A stretch of 34,377 nt of DNA from Photobacterium aquimaris. GTDB taxonomy: Bacteria; Pseudomonadota; Gammaproteobacteria; Enterobacterales; Vibrionaceae. The stretch spans positions 6,931 through 41,307 of the forward strand of contig NZ_MSCC01000005.1 of the NCBI RefSeq assembly GCF_002954455.1, in the 5' to 3' direction. Shown one piece after another: positions 28,487 to 34,377 of this stretch. The first letter of the stretch is position 1; the number at the start of each line of letters is the position of its first letter. The notes below the pieces were generated by a model, which was not told where the DNA came from, ran no database searches, and worked only from the letters and a program-made list of their open reading frames with translations. The translations under genes and the position numbers were made by a program.

Positions 28487-29671
28487 ATGTTTGATTTTTC
28501 TACGCCTGTTAACCGTTATGGTACTTATTGTACTCAATGGGATTATGTTGCAGATCGGTTTGGCTGTGATGATTTATTACCGTTTACGATTTCAGATATG
28601 GATTTTGCAGTAGCCCCTTGTATTCAACAAGCACTCTCAACACGATTAGATCATGCGGTGTTTGGTTATAGTCGATGGAACCATGCGGATTTTAAAGATG
28701 CCATTAGTGGTTGGTTCCTACGTCGCTATCACAGCAATATTGATCCTAATAGTATTGTTTATGGACCGTCTGTGATTTATATCATTTCGCAGCTGGTGCA
28801 GTTATGGACTGAAGTGGGTGATGGCGTATTGGTTCATACGCCAGCTTATGATGCGTTTGCCAATATGCTCAGTGCTAATCAGCGCCAGTTGTTAACTAGT
28901 CCATTATTGAAAACCCAAGCCGGTAGCTATGAGATTGATTGGCCACAGTTTGAGGCCCAAGCGGCGCGATCTGAATGTAAGGTGTTGTTATTATGCAGCC
29001 CTCAAAATCCAACCGGACGGGTATGGACGCGTGATGAACTCGAGCGTATGGCTCTGATTTGTCATCAATATGGTGTGAAGGTGATTTCTGATGATATTCA
29101 TATGGACATTGCCTTTAGTGATTATATTCCATGGTCACAAGTTGCCATTGATCAAGAGTGGGCTTTAGTTTCTTCAGCGTCTAAATCTTTTAATATTCCC
29201 GCACTGACAGGTGCGTATGCAGTGATTGCTGAACAATGTACCCAGCAAGGGTATTTAACCCAACTTAAAGCTGCTCATGGGCTGTCATCACCTTCTATTC
29301 TCGGCGTTATCGGTCATATTGCAGCTTACAATGACGGTGAAGCGTGGCTGGTAAGCCTTAAGGATTATCTGCATGGTAATTTAGAGTATGTGGCCGAACA
29401 ATTAAATCAGGCTTTTCCTGAACTCAATTACCAAGTGCCACAAGGAACTTATTTAGCTTGGATTGATTTAAATCCACTGCAGATTGATATGGATGCATTA
29501 CAACAATTATTGATTAATGATCATCACGTCGCCATCATGCGTGGAGATACATATGGTGTTGAGGGTGTTGGCTATGTGCGTTTAAATGTAGGTTGTCCTC
29601 GCAGTAAGGTTGAGATTGGTGTTGCGGCATTGATAGCGGCACTACACCAACTAATCGATAGTAATAAGTGA
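28487..29671 (+). CDS. malY: PLP-dependent beta-cystathionase / Mal regulon modulator MalY
   Basis: MalY is a pyridoxal-phosphate C-S lyase that also inactivates the activator MalT in E. coli. I start it at the ATG at 28487 (FDFSTPVNRYGTYCTQWDYV) with GAGG (28478-28481); an earlier in-frame ATG at 28466 lacks a ribosome site. The product is 394 residues. The PLP lysine is Lys233 in SASKSFNIPALTGAY, the same number as in E. coli. CSPQNPTGRVWT and ISDDIHMDI contain the cofactor-binding Asn and Asp; the usual E. coli ISDEIHMD has Asp here instead of Glu. No malT is present in the window. Confidence 0.92.
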   Translation: MFDFSTPVNRYGTYCTQWDYVADRFGCDDLLPFTISDMDFAVAPCIQQALSTRLDHAVFGYSRWNHADFKDAISGWFLRRYHSNIDPNSIVYGPSVIYIISQLVQLWTEVGDGVLVHTPAYDAFANMLSANQRQLLTSPLLKTQAGSYEIDWPQFEAQAARSECKVLLLCSPQNPTGRVWTRDELERMALICHQYGVKVISDDIHMDIAFSDYIPWSQVAIDQEWALVSSASKSFNIPALTGAYAVIAEQCTQQGYLTQLKAAHGLSSPSILGVIGHIAAYNDGEAWLVSLKDYLHGNLEYVAEQLNQAFPELNYQVPQGTYLAWIDLNPLQIDMDALQQLLINDHHVAIMRGDTYGVEGVGYVRLNVGCPRSKVEIGVAALIAALHQLIDSNK

Positions 29672-29699
29672 ATAAATAGCAGAATTAATGCTATTTATT
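29671..29699 (+). terminator. AT-rich hairpin after malY
   Basis: AATAAATAGCA (29671-29681) and TGCTATTTATT (29689-29699) form an 11-bp stem that starts in the malY stop codon. Without a clean U-run it is a weak terminator candidate. Confidence 0.5.
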
Positions 29700-29801
29700 A
29701 AGATTGCGCTTCAGCTATTCCTTTTTAGTATTTTGTCATATGGTTGTTATCGTTACTCGAGTATGATTAGTGTATTGTCAACTCAATAGAGAGCTTGCCA
29801 C

Positions 29802-29957
29802 ATGCCTAAGTGCGATAACTGTCAATCTTATGATATAGAAAGAATACATCGAAAATTTTACCAACGTTTATTGATTAAACGAGTAAAGCTCTGTAACGAG
29901 TGCGGTCATATACATAAGCATTTTAAGTATACGTTTTTAAATAAATCAGAACGTTAA
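29802..29957 (+). CDS. 51-residue zinc-ribbon protein, function unknown
   Basis: A short open frame, ATG to TAA, with two CxxC knuckles: CDNC (residues 4-7) and CNEC (32-35), separated by a basic stretch (RIHRKFYQRLLIKRVK). This is the pattern of a single zinc ribbon, and such proteins commonly bind RNA or DNA. A GAGAG ribosome site lies about nine bases upstream. It sits between malY and the fis terminator, outside the integrated element. I do not recognise a family, and the length is close to the chance limit, but the paired knuckles argue that it is real. Confidence 0.65.
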   Translation: MPKCDNCQSYDIERIHRKFYQRLLIKRVKLCNECGHIHKHFKYTFLNKSER

Positions 29958-30040
29958 TTTTTCTGATGTACTTCAAGCCGTAAACATATTCTTTAGTATT
30001 TAACTGCGATGGTGATTGAAAGCATTATTTAGCAATAAAG

Positions 30041-30081
30041 AAAAAAGCCCATTTCATCGTGATGATGAAATGGGCTTTTTT
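30041..30081. terminator. Strong bidirectional terminator, probably that of fis
   Basis: Perfect 18-bp arms, AAAAAAGCCCATTTCATC (30041-30058) and GATGAAATGGGCTTTTTT (30064-30081), with a 5-base loop. On the minus strand it follows the fis-like end at 30104-30118 by 22 bases, so it is probably the original fis terminator. It also ends rightward transcription from the zinc-ribbon gene. Confidence 0.93.
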
Positions 30082-30103
30082 ACAATCATTAAACCAATAT
30101 GGT

Positions 30104-30118
30104 CTAGTTCATGCCGTA
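30104..30118 (-). other. Putative attL: last codons of fis
   Basis: On the minus strand the bases read TACGGCATGAACTAG, that is Y-G-M-N-stop, the exact C-terminus of Fis (E. coli ends ...KKYGMN). Further upstream the frame no longer matches Fis (Ile-Ser-Leu, then a stop at 30128-30130), so this is only the 3' end left at an integration junction. The terminator at 30041-30081 follows it, and fis lies near purHD in Vibrio. The integrase gene begins about 175 bases to the right. The full core could extend into the 3' untranslated region. Confidence 0.72.
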
Positions 30119-30259
30119 GAGACTGATTTATATTATTTTAGTGTTCGCTGTCGTTTGTTATTGTTTTTTAGTGATAATTAAATTTGATAACTTTCAAATG
30201 GTTATGCATATTAAGGTTCATTGATGTTAGCGGAAGTTTTTTCCCGTTTAACAAAATTA

Positions 30260-30280
30260 GTGTATCAATTTGTGTATCAA
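30260..30280 (+). repeat. Direct repeats GTGTATCAA next to int
   Basis: GTGTATCAA occurs at 30260-30268 and 30272-30280, spaced 12 bases start to start, just before the chosen integrase ATG. Short spaced repeats between an att core and int are typical of integrase arm-type sites or an int operator. Which of these it is cannot be told from sequence. Confidence 0.5.
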
Positions 30281-30292
30281 ATAGAGGTTATG

Positions 30293-31525
30293 ATGGCGAG
30301 TGTAAATAAATTATCAGATGCTTATTTAAGGTCTATTCATAATAAACCCTATTCAGGAAAGACAGTGGTGTCTGATGGTTTAGGGTTAACTGTCCGTATT
30401 TCTCCAAAAGGTCATATAAGTTGGCTGTATCGTTATCGTCTTAGTGGATATAACTCTAATCCTCAATCAGTAAGGCTAGGTAATTATCCTGAAATTTCAT
30501 TGAAGCAAGCTCGGGAAATAAGAGATTCATATCGCTCATGGGTAATGAGTGGAAATGATCCTAAGATTGAGTTGAAAATGAAATTGCAAAAGCAATTGAC
30601 GTCAGTAACAGTAAAAGATGCTTTAGAGTATTGGCTGGTGGAATATGCGCAGTTTCATCGAAAGAATGTTAGTAAGAATTGCGCACAATTTAATCGTCAT
30701 ATTTATCCATATATTGGTGATTTACCATTAGAACGTGTTGAAACAATTCATTGGCTTGAATGTTTTGATCGGATAAATCACGGGATACCTAAAAAACGTC
30801 AACCAGCTCCCGTTGCTGCGGGGCAAGTATTCCAAGCTGCAAAACAAGCACTAATTTTTTGTCGTAAGCGTGGTTATGCCACCAGTCATGTATTAGATGA
30901 TTTAACTATTTCAGATGTAGGAAAGAAAGAGGCTAAGCGCGATAGGGTATTAACAGATATTGAATTACAAGATGTGAGTAATTTTTGTGAATTAATCAGT
31001 ACACCTGTTTATTATCAAAGGCTTATTAAGCTATTAGTTGTTTTTGGTGCTCGTACCCAAGAAATTCGTTTATCACAATGGCATGAATGGGATTTTGATA
31101 ATGGGTTATGGACAGTGCCAAAGTCAAATAGTAAAACGAGTGAAAAGATAACACGACCTATTCCTGATGAATTGAGAGCGTGGTTATTAGCATTAAAAGC
31201 ACAAACTCAAAAGTCTGGCTATATTTTGGGAAGCTTGAAAACGGCTGAGAATGTCAGTCAATATGGTCGTAGGCTTTGGACTAAATTTGGTCATAAGGAA
31301 AAGTGGACGTTACATGACCTACGACGCACTATGGCAACAAAATTAAATGATTTAGGTGTATTGCCTCATATCGTGGAACATTTATTAGGGCATAGTGTTG
31401 CTGGTGTTGCTGGTATTTATAATCGAAGTGAGTATGTATTGGAGAAAACCAAAGCCTTAAAGTGTTGGTTATATTTTTTATATAAAGGGGAAATTTCAAC
31501 ACAAAATGATTGTTATAAAAAATAA
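30293..31525 (+). CDS. int: P4-type tyrosine integrase
   Basis: A site-specific recombinase that integrates and excises the element. From ATG 30293 (ASVNKLSDAYLRSIHNKPYSG), with AGAGG at 30283-30287, it is 410 residues. The frame stays open to 30221, but that extension overlaps the GTGTATCAA repeats and lacks the family start. The N-terminal arm-binding DUF4102-type domain spans about 1-90 (LTVRISPKGHISWLYRYR, VRLGNYPEISLKQAR). The catalytic set is complete in this numbering: Arg254 (GARTQEI), His341/Arg344 (LHDLRRT), His367 (LLGHS) and Tyr376 (GIYNRS). It lies next to the fis-derived att sequence, the expected position. Confidence 0.92.
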   Translation: MASVNKLSDAYLRSIHNKPYSGKTVVSDGLGLTVRISPKGHISWLYRYRLSGYNSNPQSVRLGNYPEISLKQAREIRDSYRSWVMSGNDPKIELKMKLQKQLTSVTVKDALEYWLVEYAQFHRKNVSKNCAQFNRHIYPYIGDLPLERVETIHWLECFDRINHGIPKKRQPAPVAAGQVFQAAKQALIFCRKRGYATSHVLDDLTISDVGKKEAKRDRVLTDIELQDVSNFCELISTPVYYQRLIKLLVVFGARTQEIRLSQWHEWDFDNGLWTVPKSNSKTSEKITRPIPDELRAWLLALKAQTQKSGYILGSLKTAENVSQYGRRLWTKFGHKEKWTLHDLRRTMATKLNDLGVLPHIVEHLLGHSVAGVAGIYNRSEYVLEKTKALKCWLYFLYKGEISTQNDCYKK

Positions 31526-31669
31526 CTATATGTGTTAAGGAATATCATCATTATAGATTAAGTAATAAAAGCCAAGTCACAATATTATGCTTTTATTGGT
31601 CGGGGATAACTTAGAGCCTAATTTTTATAATATTATACGCCTATTACCTCATATCTATTAAGCGGCTCA

Positions 31670-32713
31670 ATGTCTGCAAAATTAAACAATTTAACTATAT
31701 CGTCAATTGTTCGTGATACTACAAATTTTGCGGTGGCAAAAGAACCAATTGTGAATGATGTTAGTGGCTTTTCTGAATCGATTGTAAGCAAGCTTACAAC
31801 GCTATTTAATACAACTGGACTTCGAACTGGTCGGTTTACTGATGCACCTAAGGCTAAATTCTCTCTCGATCTATTTAACCACCTAAAATTAGATACTCTG
31901 GAAATTGATGATTTTTCTATTTTCGCTAAAGGTTTAGGTCGAATTCTAGCTGATGAATTGAATACAAACCAAGCTAAACAAGCAAAGGATGGATTCCTTC
32001 TTATTTATGATTATTCTGTGGAGAATAATGATACTGAAGATAAATATTTATGTGTTGTTTTTTTGCATAGAATGAATGGGGTCAATATTAGTGAAAAGCT
32101 AACGCTTGAAGATATCGAGCAAATTAATATTGACTCGCTAAATTTAGGTGCTCGAATTTCATTACAAGCTTTTGGCAAAGAAGAGGACGATCTTGATGAG
32201 CGTTCAATTTTATTTAAGATTGGTCGGGGATCAGAAGTAAGGGTTTATTTTCAAAACTTTATTGGGTGTGATGAACCAAGTGATGCAAAATTTGAAAGTG
32301 CTAACCTTTTAAGGGCTATAGAGTTTGTATGTAAAAAAATCCAACTCAATGAAGAGGATAGTTTAAGTATAACTGATAAGGTTTCATCGTATTGTAAAGG
32401 TTTAATACAAAATGGTGAGCATCAGGCAGAACTGAAAAATCTAGCATCTTATGCGTTTACAAATGCTGAACATGCGGAAATTTTTATACAAATAGCGCAA
32501 GAAACTTATAAGCTAAGTGAATATGTTGGGTTGGATAAATCTGTAATTAATAAATATGGAGATATTATAGCTAAAACTGATAAGTATCGGTTTACGATTA
32601 AAAAAAGTGCTATACATGATGCTGTTAAGTGGGACTCAAATACAGAGGAGTTAACGATTAGCCAGTTGCCTGAAGAAACCAAACAGCAGTTGAATAATTT
32701 ATTTTCTAGATGA
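31670..32713 (+). CDS. Nucleoid-associated protein, NdpA/YejK (NA37) family
   Basis: A 347-residue protein related to E. coli YejK/NdpA (335 residues), a nucleoid-associated protein. The resemblance runs the whole length: KDGFLLIYDYSV matches the YejK DGGFVLFCHYRY region, GRGSEVRVYFQNFIGCDE matches GRKVADFFMDFLGASE, VSSYCKGLIQNGE matches VYSYCNEQLQAGE, and KWDSNTEELTISQLPEE matches FWDPATDTLTIKG. It is diverged and is probably not the housekeeping ndpA, which is expected elsewhere. A TATAAT-like element lies at 31626-31631 in the 144-base gap after int, but with no clear -35. Its ATGA stop overlaps the next start, so the two are translationally coupled. Confidence 0.8.
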   Translation: MSAKLNNLTISSIVRDTTNFAVAKEPIVNDVSGFSESIVSKLTTLFNTTGLRTGRFTDAPKAKFSLDLFNHLKLDTLEIDDFSIFAKGLGRILADELNTNQAKQAKDGFLLIYDYSVENNDTEDKYLCVVFLHRMNGVNISEKLTLEDIEQINIDSLNLGARISLQAFGKEEDDLDERSILFKIGRGSEVRVYFQNFIGCDEPSDAKFESANLLRAIEFVCKKIQLNEEDSLSITDKVSSYCKGLIQNGEHQAELKNLASYAFTNAEHAEIFIQIAQETYKLSEYVGLDKSVINKYGDIIAKTDKYRFTIKKSAIHDAVKWDSNTEELTISQLPEETKQQLNNLFSR

Positions 32714-33948
32714 TGAATGTAAACGAGATACTGACCTTTTTAAATAAGGTAAATGCAACGTGGGATGATAAACAAGAATGTTTGTCAGGAACTCTTACAA
32801 TTGATGATCAAACTATAAGCGATTTAAATATCGCTTATAAAAATAAATTAATTGATGAGATGGTTACTATTGAAGGCGATCCTCTTGAGCGAAAAGTGTC
32901 GCGAATTCCGTCTAAAATTGACGGAAAAATAGTAAGTTGCAAGATTTTCGACTTGATAGGTGATATAAATATTTATCCATCGGTAGATAAGGTAGCTATA
33001 GAACGTCCTGTTCATCCACCAGCGAGAATGCTTATTTTCAATGCTACAGAATGTCTTATTTATGATAGAGAAAATAAAGAGTTAGAGTACACTGGTAAAC
33101 TTAAACATTATATCAATATTACTAGTGTTTGGGATTCACTATCAAAATGTGCAGATGATGAAAGAGATGGTCAATTAACCTTTTTATATCGAAAAAAGGT
33201 AGATATATTTTCTAAATATCCAGTTGAGGCTCTTGATATAGAGTTTGATGGTTTAGAACGACTTATTCGTACGCTAAATGATTTAGATAGTGATGCCCAT
33301 AAAGACGCTAAATGCCATATCCTTCAAAATGCACTTTTTCGCTTATTGAATCATGTAGAATCCAGTAAACGCTTTGGTTATTTACTTGAGAATTTTACTA
33401 AGTTTTCAATTAATTTTGATGATGCTTATCATGCCTATGTGGTTGGTTTTTCTTTTGATGATTTACGTAAAGAATACGAAGAAAAACATCGCGAATATAT
33501 GGTCAAAATTAATGATTTAATATCATCTTCATTAGTAAGAGCTTTAATGATTCCTTCTGCGCTCTATTTAACGGCTACTAGAACGCAAGCAATATTTACT
33601 AGTAAAGACTTATCTAAAGGATTGGAAGCTACAATTGTTAATGTTGGTATTGGCATTGCTTCTATAATCGTTTGTGTTGTATTTGCCTTTTTAATTTCCA
33701 ATGAAAAGCAGTCATTAACGTCTATTAAATTAGAGTTTAATAGCTTAATGGGACGCCTCGAGGATAAAAGCCCTCAAGCATTTGGGACAATTAAAGAGTT
33801 TCGTGAAAATGTTCGTAATCGCTTGTTGTTAGCTCGTACTTGCTTCAAGACATTGTCAGTTTTTAATTATTTAGCTGCATTGATTTCTATAATTTGGGTA
33901 GTAGTAAGGTTTATACCTGAAAGCTATTTATTTAATGTTTTTATGTAG
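32710..33948 (+). CDS. Unknown protein with C-terminal membrane helices, partner of the NdpA-like gene
   Basis: I do not recognise this 412-residue protein. A soluble, mixed alpha/beta N-terminal part (about 1-250) is followed by a charged, probably coiled segment (DDLRKEYEEKHREYMVKIND, 250-269). Hydrophobic segments lie at about 272-290 (weak), 307-329 (strong) and 382-402 (strong), with a charged helix at 335-375 between the last two. The first ATG is at 32710, in the ATGA that overlaps the upstream stop by four bases. Low GC, like the rest of the element. A DNA-binding-type gene coupled to a membrane protein recalls two-gene anti-phage systems such as Kiwa only in layout; I see no Kiwa domain here. 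Confidence 0.85.
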   Translation: MMNVNEILTFLNKVNATWDDKQECLSGTLTIDDQTISDLNIAYKNKLIDEMVTIEGDPLERKVSRIPSKIDGKIVSCKIFDLIGDINIYPSVDKVAIERPVHPPARMLIFNATECLIYDRENKELEYTGKLKHYINITSVWDSLSKCADDERDGQLTFLYRKKVDIFSKYPVEALDIEFDGLERLIRTLNDLDSDAHKDAKCHILQNALFRLLNHVESSKRFGYLLENFTKFSINFDDAYHAYVVGFSFDDLRKEYEEKHREYMVKINDLISSSLVRALMIPSALYLTATRTQAIFTSKDLSKGLEATIVNVGIGIASIIVCVVFAFLISNEKQSLTSIKLEFNSLMGRLEDKSPQAFGTIKEFRENVRNRLLLARTCFKTLSVFNYLAALISIIWVVVRFIPESYLFNVFM

Positions 33949-33972
33949 TCTAGTTATTGAGAGAATAGAATC

Positions 33973-34377
33973 TTATTTTTTCTTAGGTAGTCTCTTGTAG
34001 CTATAACTCTTGATATGTGTGCTGTGTAATCCTTTAGTAGCTTTTTTAGCAAGGTAGCTAAGCCTACATATAACTTCTTGCTGAGATGCTCCTGAATCGG
34101 CTTGTAGGCGCTTAGATATGTAGTAATTATTATCAGGTATTGATAGTGTTCCATCAAACTGCTCACACCACAGCTGTTTTGCTAGAGCTAGTATTCCATA
34201 AGAACTATTTACCTTATCTTCATTGAGCCATAGGACACAGTGGTAATGTGGCTTATCTGATGTACTTTGCTCTCTGACCCATAAATAACCAATGTGACCT
34301 AATTTTATTGCAGGGTCATTATCTATGTAGTGTTTCTTTAAATAAGGGATAAGCGCTGTGAAGAAAGTAAGCGCATC
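33973..34377 (-). CDS. YagK/YfjJ-type (inovirus Gp2 family) protein, C-terminal part, partial
   Basis: An open minus-strand frame enters from the right edge and ends at TAA (33975-33973), giving 134 residues. HYHCVLWLNEDKV, QLWCEQFDGTLS and RLSYLAKKATKG...SYKRLPKK match the C-terminal domain found in YagK/YfjJ of E. coli cryptic P4-like prophages and in inovirus Gp2 (PF11726). Gp2 is a replication initiator in filamentous phages; the role in islands is not established. The start and any N-terminal domain lie outside the window. A 70-codon open frame on the same strand at 33954-34166 is a shadow in another frame. Confidence 0.75.
   Translation of the reverse strand, partial: DALTFFTALIPYLKKHYIDNDPAIKLGHIGYLWVREQSTSDKPHYHCVLWLNEDKVNSSYGILALAKQLWCEQFDGTLSIPDNNYYISKRLQADSGASQQEVICRLSYLAKKATKGLHSTHIKSYSYKRLPKKK

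Larger units (their letters stand above)
30104..34377. mobile_element. Integrative element inserted at the 3' end of fis (left part)
   Basis: The region is visibly more AT-rich than the housekeeping DNA to the left. It begins with a fis-derived junction, then an integrase, a two-gene cargo operon, and a minus-strand YagK/YfjJ-type gene that runs off the window. No structural phage, conjugation or transposase genes are visible. The content fits a P4-like satellite or small integrative mobilisable island. The right junction and an intact fis are expected outside the window. Confidence 0.75.

Noticed and set aside
31670..33948. Assignment of the two-gene operon to Kiwa
   Set aside because: The layout is similar, but the first gene is NdpA-like, the membrane protein is much larger than KwaA, and I see no KwaB-type domain.
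33954..34166. 70-codon minus-strand frame starting with ATG
   Set aside because: The overlapping frame ending at 33973 has the YagK/YfjJ family motifs; this one does not.

Overview
The window is a chromosomal segment of a gammaproteobacterium, most likely a Vibrionaceae member (Photobacterium or a close relative). The evidence is the gene order tuf-secE-nusG-rplKAJL-rpoBC-rsd-nudC-hemE-yjaG-hupA-purD/purH-zntR, the near-E. coli protein sequences and the moderately AT-rich DNA. The genus is an inference.

Positions 1-12,350 hold the transcription/translation block: the tuf 3' end, secE-nusG, the L11 operon (rplK-rplA) and the L10-RNA polymerase operon (rplJ-rplL-rpoB-rpoC). Visible control elements are two strong promoters, a structured rplK leader, a structured rplJ leader, an attenuator between rplL and rpoB, and two hairpins between rpoB and rpoC. 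Positions 12,350-21,075 hold housekeeping genes with clear intrinsic terminators: rsd (anti-sigma70) divergent from nudC, hemE, a 2-hydroxyacid dehydrogenase, yjaG, brnQ with a probable Leu-rich leader peptide, a CNNM/CBS membrane protein, hupA and the lipoprotein yjaH. Positions 21,075-25,500 carry the purHD operon on the minus strand, with a PUR box over its -35 and a 22-bp leader hairpin, then a zntR-like regulator, a small lipoprotein and ppnP. Positions 25,500-29,700 carry a complete E. coli-like malI / malX-malY locus with a MalI-type operator, followed by a 51-residue zinc-ribbon gene.

From about 30,104 to the right edge the DNA is an integrated element. Its left junction contains, on the minus strand, the last four codons and stop of fis (Y-G-M-N-stop) followed by an 18-bp-stem terminator. 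This indicates insertion into the 3' end of fis, with the intact fis gene expected beyond the right end of the element. The element starts with a P4-type tyrosine integrase. Next is a tightly coupled two-gene operon, an NdpA/YejK-like nucleoid-associated protein plus a protein with C-terminal membrane helices that I do not recognise. It ends in the window with the C-terminal part of a YagK/YfjJ (inovirus Gp2-type) gene on the minus strand. The two-gene operon is the best candidate for an undescribed system. A DNA-binding protein coupled to a membrane protein, carried as cargo beside an integrase, would fit anti-phage or element-maintenance functions, but the sequence alone does not prove this.
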